Of a stretch of DNA of 64,000 bases, positions 1 to 8,602 are shown piece by piece; position 1 is the stretch's first letter; the number at the start of each line of letters is the position of its first letter. A program made the translations under genes and the position numbers. Location of the stretch: the NCBI GenBank assembly GCA_035575715.1, contig DATLXN010000007.1, forward strand, positions 1 to 64,000. The letters run 5' to 3'. Source of the stretch: JACCSI01 sp035575715 (lineage in GTDB: Bacteria; Acidobacteriota; Vicinamibacteria; Vicinamibacterales; UBA2999). The notes under the pieces are model-generated. The model was given only the letters and a program-made list of their open reading frames with translations, made no database searches and was not told the DNA's origin.

Positions 1-330
1 GAATGCGGAAAACGCCTCGCCGAAGTGCCGACAGAGCGGGAGCACAAATGCATTGCTGCTGTCGATATAGCCTCGGTCGTTGGAGGCCTTCTGCAGTCGG
101 CCTACCCATGGCCGGGCGGCGTTCTCCGCCACCTGCGGTTCATGCTGGTGTTCGCGTGGCGACACGTTGTCCATCGCATCGCGATCGCGAAACCCTTGCA
201 CCTTCACGGGCGCGGCAAGCGACGCTTCACCTATAACGGCCAACGCGCTGAACCCCATCGACGCGCAGCCGAGTGCGATCACCACTGCGAGCGACAGGTA
301 CGTCGAGGAACACACACCCCATACTGGCAC
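1..330 (-). CDS. Hypothetical exported protein, 3' end off the window edge
   Basis: An open frame of 110 codons runs from a GTG at 330 to base 1 without a stop, so it leaves the window. A GGGAG motif lies about 9 bases upstream of the GTG. Residues 9-30 are hydrophobic (TYLSLAVVIALGCASMGFSA), like a signal peptide or membrane anchor, followed by a polar, histidine-rich stretch. I do not recognise the family. It lies downstream of the glycosyltransferase gene on the same strand, 270 bases away. At this GC content a frame this long can arise by chance, so only the hydrophobic start and the ribosome binding site argue for a real gene. Confidence 0.4.
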   Translation of the reverse strand, partial: MPVWGVCSSTYLSLAVVIALGCASMGFSALAVIGEASLAAPVKVQGFRDRDAMDNVSPREHQHEPQVAENAARPWVGRLQKASNDRGYIDSSNAFVLPLCRHFGEAFSAF

Positions 331-602
331 GTTACGCTGCTCCCGCGTGCTCGCGGCTCTGCCGTCACCGCAAAACCCGAGGCGCGCAACACGCAGAGGA
401 GGTCATCGGCAACGAATTCTCCGTACCCGGGAATCGCAGCATGTCGCGGCAGCGTCGGCTTGCAGCCGACGTCGCCCGCAGCCAACATGAGGCGCCGCGG
501 CTGAAGCCGGAACGTTTGCGGACATTCTTGAGGTCGCGGGAACGTCCACGCTCATCGCCGCTCTCCCCGCGCAAAATACCCAATTGACAGCGAGTACAGG
601 CC

Positions 603-2765
603 TTAGATCGGAGGCACGCAAGGCGCGCTGGCTGTAGATCCGCGGATCGCGGCCATGACAGCAGCGGTCGCTTCCGCATGTGCGCAGTTGTTCGTTCGCG
701 CGCGCAGGTACTCCTGCAGCCAGACGGCATCGCCCACGATATCGACAAACGTAGTCGTCGCGGTCGCATCTCTATCATTCCGAAGGAACTCTTCGAGCTG
801 CCGTCGGAAGTTCACCGCCTCGTCATGCGGGGGAAACGCCGCGTCCGCGGGACGGCCGCACAGCGGAGGCGCGCTGGCCCCGCTCATCTGCGTGAAGACC
901 CTGGACGCCGCTTGCTCGTGACTGCAGTCATGCGCGCGATAGCGCAGGTAGCGTCGCATCCACGTGTGCACGACTCGCGGGTCGATTCGCGTCAATGTGG
1001 CAGGACGGGCGAGAGCGTCGCGGTAGGCCGCCTCGAGCTCCTCCTTGAACTGCCACGTTTCTGCGGGTGGGGGGAAGACGATTCGCTCGAGCGGCGCCCG
1101 CATATCGGACCACGGTCGCAGCCTCCGGGCGTCAGATGGAAACACCACAACGTCGGTTGCCCAGCGATCGCCACTGAGAAACAGCTCGCGGTCGAACGGA
1201 TCGTGATACGTGATGCTCGGCCCGCTGGCGAATTCAGCCCGCGCCGGCCAGTCGAGGCGCCCGAATTTCGACGTGTTCCCAAACTTATGCGCGAAGAACG
1301 GCCCTTCCACAACGAGGTCGAGGACCAAGACGGGCCGGTGGCCGTGCTGATGTAGATCACTGATGATGCGGTCGAGGTCGTTCGAGGCAATGATATCGAG
1401 ACGCAGAATCGGTCGTCCGGTATACATCGTGAGGGCGCCACCGTGGACAGAGGTCAGGATAACCGCGTTGTCCGGTAGCACCGCTCGCAGGTAATGACCC
1501 ATCAGATGGAGTCGCGGATACCCTTGAGGCAGCCGCAGCTCGCGACGGGGCGAGAGGACGACGATGAGCACTGGAATCACTGCAAGCACGCCCGCCCAGC
1601 GACGACGGCCCATCAACCATAGGCGCATCTGATCCACCGCAGCGGCAAACAACACAAACACCGCGAGCATGGCTGGCAGCAGAAAACGCAGCCAGTACCA
1701 CCCTTCGTAGGTCAGGTATGCAAGGTAGAGCGCGTAGTTCACTGCGACCAGCCCCGTCGCGGTGAGCGCAATCACCGCCGCCGGACGTCTCGAGACATCC
1801 ACTCGAGCGTGCCGGATGGCGAGCGGTATCATGGCCACTGCCGCCACGATTACCCACGAGTGCAATTCCACGAGCAGCCGCGCGTACAGCACAGCATTGG
1901 CCGCAATGCGATCGGCGCTAAAGAAATCGTCGACGTTTGCTCCGTAGCCCGACTGAAACGGATGCCCGTAAAGAACGGCCTGTGACCACCATACAATCAG
2001 GGGCCCGATCGAAGCCGAGAATCCAAATACCACGACCTGCTTGAGCGCCGCCGTCCGGTTCTGGGCGGTCGTGAACCAGAGCGCGACTGCCAAGACGGCG
2101 CCGAGCGGCGCGAGATTGGGCCGGATCATCACCGCCATGGCTGTCGCGCAGCCGGCGGCTGTCACAGCGCCGTAACCCGGGCGCATAACCATCACCCAAG
2201 CAATGGCCCAGAACGCCGCTGCAGGCACATCGCTGAATGGCACGATGGCATGCCCGAGCGTGACTGGTGTCGCGCAGACTAGAAGCGCGGCAACCGTTCC
2301 CGCCCACGGCGTCGACAGTCTGGCGCCAAGCAGAAACGCACACCACGCCAGTACGCCAAGCAACACCGGGCTGACGACGTGTGGCGCCAACTCGCCGCCC
2401 ATTTTCAATGCCGCGGCCATCAGCACTGGATATCCGAGCGGATACATGCTGACAATGGTGCCCTTTATCGACCCGGGCCGGTGTCCGAGCGGCGATTCGA
2501 CGTGGCCGCTCTGGGCCCATGGCGCCCCATACTCAAACGACGCCGGGCGAAACACGTCCGCGTCGGCCCATCGATGTGCGGCGGCGATATAGGCTCCCGA
2601 GTCGGTCGCCCACGGGGCAAAGCTGTTGAAGCGAACCGTCACAGCCACAGCGAGGCCGGCGATCAGCAACGCCATCGCGCGCGCGCTCCGATCCCACGAT
2701 GCGAAGCCGGCGCTCGCGCGCGGAGCCATAGAGATGTTTACTGGCGTGGCCGTTAAATCGCGCAA
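603..2765 (-). CDS. GT39-like polytopic membrane glycosyltransferase
   Basis: The protein has 720 residues. About the first 420 form many hydrophobic helices, and the rest is soluble. After the first helix comes an acidic motif in the first extracytoplasmic loop (PWATDSGAYIAAAHRW). That arrangement is typical of the GT39/ArnT group, which transfers sugars from lipid-linked donors to protein or lipid at the outer face of the inner membrane. No substrate can be named. The start is a TTG preceded by AAAGGAG at 9 bases; an ATG 12 codons further in (2729) lacks a ribosome binding site. The family call is moderate because only topology and the acidic loop motif were recognised. The C-terminal domain is unassigned. 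Confidence 0.65.
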   Translation of the reverse strand: MRDLTATPVNISMAPRASAGFASWDRSARAMALLIAGLAVAVTVRFNSFAPWATDSGAYIAAAHRWADADVFRPASFEYGAPWAQSGHVESPLGHRPGSIKGTIVSMYPLGYPVLMAAALKMGGELAPHVVSPVLLGVLAWCAFLLGARLSTPWAGTVAALLVCATPVTLGHAIVPFSDVPAAAFWAIAWVMVMRPGYGAVTAAGCATAMAVMIRPNLAPLGAVLAVALWFTTAQNRTAALKQVVVFGFSASIGPLIVWWSQAVLYGHPFQSGYGANVDDFFSADRIAANAVLYARLLVELHSWVIVAAVAMIPLAIRHARVDVSRRPAAVIALTATGLVAVNYALYLAYLTYEGWYWLRFLLPAMLAVFVLFAAAVDQMRLWLMGRRRWAGVLAVIPVLIVVLSPRRELRLPQGYPRLHLMGHYLRAVLPDNAVILTSVHGGALTMYTGRPILRLDIIASNDLDRIISDLHQHGHRPVLVLDLVVEGPFFAHKFGNTSKFGRLDWPARAEFASGPSITYHDPFDRELFLSGDRWATDVVVFPSDARRLRPWSDMRAPLERIVFPPPAETWQFKEELEAAYRDALARPATLTRIDPRVVHTWMRRYLRYRAHDCSHEQAASRVFTQMSGASAPPLCGRPADAAFPPHDEAVNFRRQLEEFLRNDRDATATTTFVDIVGDAVWLQEYLRARTNNCAHAEATAAVMAAIRGSTASAPCVPPI

Positions 2766-3093
2766 TCCATGACTCTCCTTTCGCCCGTATTATGCATTCA
2801 CGTACCCGTCGCGGGAAACCGTCTGCTTAAGCAATTTCGTAACGAATTTCCCCTCGAAATTCGGATTGGCGGAAGGACAGGCTGGTTCTGTCGGAATGAA
2901 CAGATCGAAGGCCTACGGCTCTTCGTGAAGCACTGGTTCTGTGTAGTGGGTCGCGCTATCTCGAATCGGCGAGTGCTCCGGCGTCGAAGACGCGAGCGAT
3001 CCGGTGAACGCTCCGCGCCGTGGAGACATTCTGGAGACGGCAAACCGCTGATGAGGGCCTGAGACGGGGTGGCGTGAGGCCGCGAGGCTTGGG
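2766..3093. other. Intergenic, no gene recognised
   Basis: About 330 bases separate the glycosyltransferase start from the first remnant of the mosaic block. Both strands have short open frames with no recognisable or hydrophobic content. The stretch presumably contains the promoter of the minus-strand glycosyltransferase gene, but I see no clear -35/-10 pair. Confidence 0.4.
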
Positions 3094-3400
3094 TTAGCGT
3101 GGATCGGCCACGTCACGGTCGATCCGACGGTTTCGAGCCTCGATGAACTCGATGCTTCGACGTCGGTACTCCCTGTACGTGGCGCCGTCGTCGGTGACGA
3201 GATCCTGGAGCAGGAAGAAGTCCACGTACCCGCTGAAGCTTTCAAACAAGGCGAAGAAGTCTGCCGAAGACCCGGCAGGATACCGGGGACTGGGGAACCT
3301 GCGCGCACCCCAACGATGGAGATTCGCGTCCGATGCTGATAGAGGTGCCCTCCGGGTACTCGAACGCAGCTGTGAAATTGATGGTGGTCGGCCAAGTGGC
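3094..3400 (-). pseudogene. Frameshifted remnant resembling the DUF6994 family
   Basis: The C-terminal part reads as a convincing protein (FFALFESFSGYVDFFLLQD, then YREYRRRSIEFIEARNRRI) and ends at a TAA at 3094. The upstream 60 residues of that frame are low-complexity. A different frame, around 3330-3390, gives plausible protein (INFTAAFEYPEGTSISIG). The simplest reading is a gene broken by at least one frameshift near 3270-3310 and lacking its N-terminus. The C-terminal motif recalls a small conserved family I know as DUF6994; that label is from memory and should be checked. The stop codon lies inside CGCTAAC, the sort of box at which integron cassette genes often end. Confidence 0.5.
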
Positions 3401-3459
3401 TGGGGGGTGGGCGGAGTCGGTGCCGTGGGGTCAGGCGCAGAGCGACGGCTCATGCAGTT

Positions 3460-3882
3460 CTACACAGTTCGCGCTTGGCCAGGCCTCTTGGACGGACCGG
3501 GCTTTCCTTCACGCCGCTCCGCGTCCGCTGAAGCGTCATGGTCAGCGTTAGCGTTCGTGGATTCCGGAAGTGTGCCATGTGCTAGCCGGTATTTGTAGGT
3601 CTGTTCCTTCGTGCAGCGGTTTACGATGGTTGTCTCCTCAATGGGAGTTCCCATCGTCCAATAGACCATCCCGTTCTCGTCGAAGTAGGTGATCGATGTT
3701 CGGTAAAACCGGCCTTCGTATCCGTTTGACCGAATGTGCCGGACAAGCATCACGAACAGATCAGCGTCCACGCGGCTGCGCACGATGTACTCGTGCGGCC
3801 ACGTCGCAGCGTACGTTCTGGCGAAGGTCCACACCGTCGATTCGACGAACTTTCGAACATCCTCCGGAAAGTGACACGACAT
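3460..3882 (-). CDS. Conserved hypothetical protein
   Basis: 140 residues starting MSCHFPEDVRKFVESTVWTF. The first 105 residues look like a compact soluble domain rich in aromatic residues (PHEYIVRS, YWTMGTPIEETTIVNR). I recall similar short proteins of unknown function in many bacteria. The last 35 residues (from about PESTNANADH) are polar and low-complexity, unlike the rest, and may be read-through into former non-coding DNA. The start is 21 bases downstream of the stop of the next small ORF (3904-4089), so the two could share a transcript. No function can be assigned. Confidence 0.6.
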   Translation of the reverse strand: MSCHFPEDVRKFVESTVWTFARTYAATWPHEYIVRSRVDADLFVMLVRHIRSNGYEGRFYRTSITYFDENGMVYWTMGTPIEETTIVNRCTKEQTYKYRLAHGTLPESTNANADHDASADAERREGKPGPSKRPGQARTV

Positions 3883-3903
3883 GAGAGCGGGCCTCTGCTG
3901 TGA

Positions 3904-4089
3904 CTACCTCGGCAACTCCGAGGGAAGTCCCTCGAAGTCGTTCATTAGTCGATGAACATATCCGAGATGATAGAGAACGGATGGCCTTCCCAGTGTTGCT
4001 TGGTCGCACGCGAGGAGGTACTTCAGAGCGCCCGGCAGATCGTTCTGCCCGAGATAGGCCTGGAGGTATTTGTATTCAGCTTCGGTCAT
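3904..4089 (-). CDS. Small hypothetical protein
   Basis: 61 residues from the ATG at 4089 (MTEAEYKYLQAYLGQNDLPG). It is predominantly helical in character and resembles a single short helical hairpin or TPR-like unit. A longer frame reaches a start at 4143, but the added residues are basic and would run through one end of the attC-like site at 4123-4221, so the shorter start is preferred. No strong ribosome binding site is seen. It sits just upstream of the 3460-3882 gene on the same strand. I do not recognise the family. Confidence 0.5.
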   Translation of the reverse strand: MTEAEYKYLQAYLGQNDLPGALKYLLACDQATLGRPSVLYHLGYVHRLMNDFEGLPSELPR

Positions 4090-4122
4090 GGGCACACGGC
4101 CCAAAAGCCTACCTAAACGTCC

Positions 4123-4221
4123 ACCTAACGGAATGCGGCTCACACGCGGCGGGCCGATGAACGCTATTTCGAACGTGTCTTAAGCCCGCGCGGCCGCCGT
4201 CGGGGGCGGCCGCTGTTAGCC
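4123..4221 (-). repeat. attC-like imperfect palindrome (integron-type recombination site candidate)
   Basis: On the minus strand a GGCTAAC box (4221-4215) and a GTTAGGT box (4129-4123) form the two ends. GTTAGGT fits the GTTRRRY consensus of the cassette insertion point. Just inside are complementary GCGGC boxes (4213-4209 and 4139-4135), with spacers of 1 and 5 bases, and a GC-rich imperfectly paired interior. Length (99 bases) and the R-L-loop-L-R order match integron attC sites. The GGCTAAC box departs from the RYYYAAC consensus at one base. No integrase gene is visible. This could also be a chance GC-rich palindrome. Confidence 0.4.
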
Positions 4222-4259
4222 GGCTCACTCATTGCTGCCGCGACTGTGACGCCCGCGGC

Positions 4260-4511
4260 TCAGAAGTTGTCCGTGCGGACGTGCTCGCGGATGAGTTCCT
4301 TAAGCCGCTCGATGGTCTTGATCTCGGTCTGCTTGCTCTCCTCCCAGAACCGCTGGAGGTCGGGGAATTTATCGGCGTTCTCGATGTATTGGTCGTACCG
4401 CCACACGGCATCGAGACGCTTGCTCAGGTCGTGGATCATGTCGTGGTCGTGATCCCGGATCGCCTTGGTCTTGCCAACGAGATCGTCCTTCTGAATGTCC
4501 CTTTCGCTCAT
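4260..4511 (-). CDS. Small conserved helical hypothetical protein
   Basis: 83 residues from the ATG at 4511, preceded by AAAGGAG at 7 bases; a longer upstream frame has no such signal. The protein is charged and almost entirely helical, beginning MSERDIQKDDLVGKTKAIRD and ending in a helix with KTIERLKELIREHV. Four-helix-type heptads and paired histidines (DHDHDMIHDL) suggest a small coiled-coil or ferritin-like helical bundle, but no metal site can be assigned. It is separated from the attC-like site by about 40 bases. The upstream 290 bases (4512-4801) hold no gene that I can see and presumably its promoter. Confidence 0.7.
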   Translation of the reverse strand: MSERDIQKDDLVGKTKAIRDHDHDMIHDLSKRLDAVWRYDQYIENADKFPDLQRFWEESKQTEIKTIERLKELIREHVRTDNF

Positions 4512-4801
4512 GGCGCATCTCCTTTTTGGCTGAAAGTTACGGGGAAACACCGATCGAGAATGCCCTCGACGCTCACGTATATCACTCTCTTTCGAGCAGG
4601 TTTCGTACCACCAGTCTGGCTAACTATTAGTAGCCCGCCAAGCCGCGCGTAACCACCACCTCGTCGTACCGCCGGGCACCGTCGCAATTCACGATACGAC
4701 GCGGCATTCTAGCAGACACCTCGGCCGCTGCTGCGGTGGATACGCGCGAACGGGATCACCAGAACCCCGCCAAACGGCCGATCGGCGTGTCAATTCGATA
4801 G

Positions 4802-4945
4802 CTGCTTCGCTTCGCGCTCGAGCGCGAACTGATCAGGCGCATCTTGCAGGAGCACAACGGCAACGCTCAGCAGGCGGCGAGGAGACTAGGCATCAGTCGC
4901 ACGACGTTGTGGCGAAGGCTTCGAACCGCAACCCGATTAGCGTGA
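4802..4945 (+). pseudogene. Orphan Fis-type HTH fragment of a sigma-54 activator
   Basis: The frame 4802-4945 encodes about 47 residues ending in a classic Fis-type helix-turn-helix: ELIRRILQEHNGNAQQAARR followed by LGISRTTLWRRL. This is the DNA-binding C-terminus of NtrC/PrpR-type sigma-54-dependent activators. A TAG lies directly upstream in frame at 4799-4801, there is no start codon with a ribosome binding site, and no AAA+ or receiver domain is nearby. It is therefore a leftover of a larger regulator. A freestanding Fis-like protein from a non-standard start is the less likely alternative. Confidence 0.65.
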
Positions 4946-4997
4946 TCGTCACGTCTGCAACCGGACGCACAAGTGGGCCGGCAACGTTGCTGATGGC

Positions 4998-7900
4998 TTA
5001 CCAGTCGTAGCGCAGGCCCACCTGCCAGCTGCGATTGCCGTTGGTCCCGAACACGCGCCCGAAGTTATCCGGCAGCGCGAACGAGAGGCTGGGGTTCCCG
5101 GCGTAGTGTTGGTTGAAGAGATTGAACATCTCCAAGCGCACCTGCGCCCGCTGGGTGCCCGCCGTGGGGATGGTTCTGACGAGCGCGAAATCGACGGAAA
5201 AAAAATCGTCGTAGCGGAAGCTGTTGCGGCCTTGCGTGCCTGCTGCGCCCACCTCCACGCAGTTGGCCGTGGCGCCGGCCTGCCGGCACGTCGTCTGATC
5301 AAAGGCGCCGATGGGAATGTAGATGCGCGCGGTGTCGACGGGCGCCCTGGGGTAGCCGTCAATCTGGGTCCCGAGCACGCCGGCATCGACGATACTCGCG
5401 CGGTCCTGGCCCTGGCCGTCCAGGTTGCAGTCGCCGCCGTTCGCGCTGCAGAACACGGTGAACGGCACCCCGTCGCGGTAATGGGCCGACCCAGACACGG
5501 CCCAGTCGCTTACGATGGCGCCGACGACGCCGGCGCGACGCTTCCACGGCAGTTGATACGATCCGGTCACGCTGCCGACATGCCGCATGTCGAAGCGTGA
5601 GGGCCCATACAGATCGGCCTTCCGCAACTCCATGCCACGCGCGCGGTCCGTGACGAACGTGCGATCGGCGGCCTCGTTCATCGCCAGATAGTTGTCGCCG
5701 CTGCCGAAGCCGGGGTCGGACGCCATGTCGAGCGCCTCCGACAGCGTGTACGAGACCTGCATCTGGAACCCCGCGCTCACGCGCCGGTCGAACGTAGTCT
5801 GCAATCCCTTGTAGTTGCCCTCCGACGCGTTGGCCAGTCGGCTGATGTTGCTGAATGACGGATCCGGCCGCCGGGCCTGACGATTGGCGAAGGTCGCATC
5901 CGCGGTCGGCACCGCGCGGTTGAGGATCAGCGTCGCGGGCACGTCGCGTGACGCGGTCCCGACGTAGGAGACACGCATCGACGAGGTCCGCCCGAGGCGG
6001 CGCTCCACCGTGGCGTTCCACGTGTGGACCCGGCCGAGGTGGAAATCCGGATCGACCTCGGTTTTCGCGATCGGGCCGCTCTGAACCTGGCCGGCGGTGG
6101 GTCCCAGCGATTCGACCCGCAGCGGCTCGGTCGTCGGCAGCAGCGTGATGGTGCGGATGTGCGGGGCCTGGAACTGCAGCGATCGCAGGAAGAAGAAGTT
6201 CACGCGATCGTACGACAGTCCGTAGGCACCGCGGACCACCCACCGGCCATCGCCGGCCACGTCCCAGACCGCGCCGACGCGTGGTGCGGGATTGATCAGG
6301 TCGGCGCCATAGCCGAAATCGGTGAGACCGTCTTTTTCCTTCCACTCGGTGATCGATTCCAGCCGCAGGCCGAGGTTCAGGGTCAGGTTCGACAGCAGCC
6401 GGACGTCGTCCTGAACGAACAGCCCGAGGTCCCACACACGGAAGTTACGGCGAGGGTCGCCAATAGTCGCGGTGTACGAGGTGGGGGTGCCGGCCAGCAG
6501 GTTCTCGATCCCGCTCCGGCCGTAGCCCACACCGAACGAGATCGTGCCGCGGGCGTGGTCGCTCTGCACGCCGTTGTTGAAAATGCGGTGAACGTCGTAG
6601 CCGGCCTTGTACGCATGGCGGCCCCGGCTGTGCGCGAACGAGCCGGCCGCCTGCACGTCATATAACTGGCGCGCAATCGGGTACTGCACGGAGATCGGTC
6701 CCAGCGTGCCGAACCCGGCCACGGTAATGGTCGGGAAGCTCTCGAAGCCCGGTTCGATCGGCAGCTCGACGCGCCGGTACCCGTACCCGAACCGGAACTC
6801 GCCCAGCGTGGTCGGCGAAAAAACCCGCGTCAGCACGACCCCGCCGGTGTGCCCGCGATCGGCGATGTCGCCGCCGTTGCCGCGGAAGATGCGCGTGATC
6901 TTGTAGTCCTGGTTGCGGAAGTCGTAGCGCGCCATCAGGCGGGTGCTGGCGCTCTGGTTGTAGTCGACGCGTCCAAACACGTTGGGCGTGTCGTACGCAA
7001 ACGGCACGTTCGCCTGATACCGCCGCGGGTTGATCGCCTCGCGGTTCGGCAGCGGGTAGAGCGCCAGCCATTCGCCGACGATCTCATCGGCGCGCGCCGT
7101 GCCCGCGTTAATTGTGCGCTCGGTCGCGAGCGGAACGCTACCCGTCGAGGCGTTGGTGCCGCGGCGGATGTTGTTCTCGAACATCCCGAAGTAAAACAAC
7201 CGATCGGGAATGGCGGGCCCGCCGGCGGTGCCGCCGTAGAGGTTGGTGCGGAAATCGCCGAAGCAGCCGCCCGCCGGGGCGGCGGCGAGGCCGGAGATTT
7301 GATCCGCCGTGCATTTTCGCGGCTGCACGTCGGTCGCTTCCGACTGGAACCGCTGGTTGTCGTAGAAGTATTCGAATGCCGAGCCGTGAAAGACGTTGGT
7401 GCCGGACTTGCTGATCGCCCGCACTTGGGCGCCGCCCGCCCGCCCGAACTCGGCGTTGTAGTTCGCCGTCAGCACCTCGAACTCCTTGACCCCCTCCACG
7501 CTCACCGGCGTCCGGTAATCGTTGTCTTCGGGATCGATGTTGGAGATGCCATCCAGCTCGTAATTGGTCGACCGCGCCGTCGTCCCGTTGGCCACGACGT
7601 TGCCACCGCCCGAGCCGAGAAAGGCGCGGCCGAAGCGGCCGCCGGGCGTCGTCACACCCGGCGCCTTGGTCGCAATGCCGTAGACGTTACGGCCCATAGC
7701 GTCGGCCGTGCCGAGGGGAATCTCCTTGAGGGCCGCTTCATCGTAGGTGCGCTTCAGCTCCGATCGCGTGAGCTGCACCCCCGACGACCCGCCTTCCACG
7801 GTGATGGTTTCCGCCACTGGCGCCACCGGCAGCGCAAAATCGACGACCGCGCTGTCGTTCACGCGCACTTCGACGCCCTGCCGTGCCTCAGTGCGGAAGC

Positions 7901-8156
7901 CGCTCATTTCGGCGCGCACTTCGTACACGCCGGACGGAACAAATGGGATGCGATACAGACCTTCCGAGCCCGTGACCCCAGCAAGCCTGGTCGCCGTGGC
8001 CGTGTTGATCGCGGTAATCGTCACGCCCGGTAACACGCCGCCCTGCGCATCTTTCACACGGCCCTCAACCGTACCGCTGATGACCTGGGCGCCCGCCGAT
8101 GCGGACCCGGCCGCGAGCCACAGCACGACGACGATGACAGGCAGCTTTCGGACCAT
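4998..8156 (-). CDS. TonB-dependent receptor with carboxypeptidase-like N-terminal domain
   Basis: 1052 residues. A signal peptide (MVRKLPVIVVVLWLAAGSASA) is followed by a carboxypeptidase regulatory-like beta domain (about residues 25-110: VEGRVKDAQGGVLPGVTITA), a plug domain (around SIXNID-type loops, ELDGISNIDPEDN) and a long beta-barrel ending in an aromatic residue (GLRYDW), as expected for outer-membrane insertion. This is the Oar/SusC-like receptor type, abundant in Acidobacteria, that imports large ligands using TonB energy. The ATG at 8156 has GGGGAG upstream; a longer frame from 8267 lacks a signal peptide at its start. The ligand is unknown. A TonB gene lies at 17304-18095. Confidence 0.9.
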   Translation of the reverse strand: MVRKLPVIVVVLWLAAGSASAGAQVISGTVEGRVKDAQGGVLPGVTITAINTATATRLAGVTGSEGLYRIPFVPSGVYEVRAEMSGFRTEARQGVEVRVNDSAVVDFALPVAPVAETITVEGGSSGVQLTRSELKRTYDEAALKEIPLGTADAMGRNVYGIATKAPGVTTPGGRFGRAFLGSGGGNVVANGTTARSTNYELDGISNIDPEDNDYRTPVSVEGVKEFEVLTANYNAEFGRAGGAQVRAISKSGTNVFHGSAFEYFYDNQRFQSEATDVQPRKCTADQISGLAAAPAGGCFGDFRTNLYGGTAGGPAIPDRLFYFGMFENNIRRGTNASTGSVPLATERTINAGTARADEIVGEWLALYPLPNREAINPRRYQANVPFAYDTPNVFGRVDYNQSASTRLMARYDFRNQDYKITRIFRGNGGDIADRGHTGGVVLTRVFSPTTLGEFRFGYGYRRVELPIEPGFESFPTITVAGFGTLGPISVQYPIARQLYDVQAAGSFAHSRGRHAYKAGYDVHRIFNNGVQSDHARGTISFGVGYGRSGIENLLAGTPTSYTATIGDPRRNFRVWDLGLFVQDDVRLLSNLTLNLGLRLESITEWKEKDGLTDFGYGADLINPAPRVGAVWDVAGDGRWVVRGAYGLSYDRVNFFFLRSLQFQAPHIRTITLLPTTEPLRVESLGPTAGQVQSGPIAKTEVDPDFHLGRVHTWNATVERRLGRTSSMRVSYVGTASRDVPATLILNRAVPTADATFANRQARRPDPSFSNISRLANASEGNYKGLQTTFDRRVSAGFQMQVSYTLSEALDMASDPGFGSGDNYLAMNEAADRTFVTDRARGMELRKADLYGPSRFDMRHVGSVTGSYQLPWKRRAGVVGAIVSDWAVSGSAHYRDGVPFTVFCSANGGDCNLDGQGQDRASIVDAGVLGTQIDGYPRAPVDTARIYIPIGAFDQTTCRQAGATANCVEVGAAGTQGRNSFRYDDFFSVDFALVRTIPTAGTQRAQVRLEMFNLFNQHYAGNPSLSFALPDNFGRVFGTNGNRSWQVGLRYDW

Positions 8157-8371
8157 TCCAGACTCTCCCCTTAAAGATGTCGACGGCGGACACCGCGAAT
8201 CGAGGCGCAGAAGGGCACCAGTGTAGTCAGGTTCGACTGGCTCGTCCAGACAAGGGGGATCGGTCATTCAAGGCGCCCGCCGCTAAAGCGAATCCATTTT
8301 TCGGCGGCCCGTGTCGCTGCCGTCCCGTTTGACACACCGAAGCCGACAGCTTGCTGGTATAAGAGACGGCA

Positions 8372-8548
8372 ATGGCCAATCACACAAGCGCTCCGAAACA
8401 AATCACCTGGATTATCTGCCTGGTGCTCTTTCTCGTCGCGGTGGTCGCGCATTTCGGGATCGTGCGGATGGACCCCGCGGTTGGGACGTGGTCATGGATC
8501 ATCGGCTACGCCCTGCTTCTCGTCGCCGTTCAAGTACGAGACCTGTGA
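8372..8548 (+). CDS. Small two-helix membrane protein
   Basis: 58 residues from an ATG at 8372 with AAGAGA just upstream. Two hydrophobic helices are separated by a short loop: residues 11-29 (ITWIICLVLFLVAVVAHFG) and 40-55 (WSWIIGYALLLVAVQV). It is divergent from the TonB-dependent receptor and convergent with the ExeA-type ATPase. I do not recognise a named family. The start-stop frame, strong helices and ribosome binding site support a real gene, whereas the longer overlapping frame on the same strand encodes no hydrophobic or familiar sequence. Confidence 0.65.
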   Translation: MANHTSAPKQITWIICLVLFLVAVVAHFGIVRMDPAVGTWSWIIGYALLLVAVQVRDL

Positions 8549-8602
8549 TCGCCCTGATCTAGCAGTCCGGCTGCGACGCGCGAGTTGCGCGAGTTGCGCG
8601 CC

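Noticed and set aside
25..587. Overlapping plus-strand frames at the left edge
   Set aside because: Several frames of 60-160 residues with no hydrophobic or familiar content; the minus-strand frame with a signal-like helix is preferred.
3520..3560. Second attC site near the end of the 3460-3882 gene
   Set aside because: A CGCTAAC box and a short palindrome (GCTGA with TCAGC) are present, but no GTTRRRY box at the required distance.
6849..8033. 394-residue open frame antisense to the TonB-dependent receptor
   Set aside because: Composition is arginine, alanine and valine rich as expected of a shadow frame in GC-rich DNA; no start signal and no familiar motif, while the opposite strand has a complete receptor.
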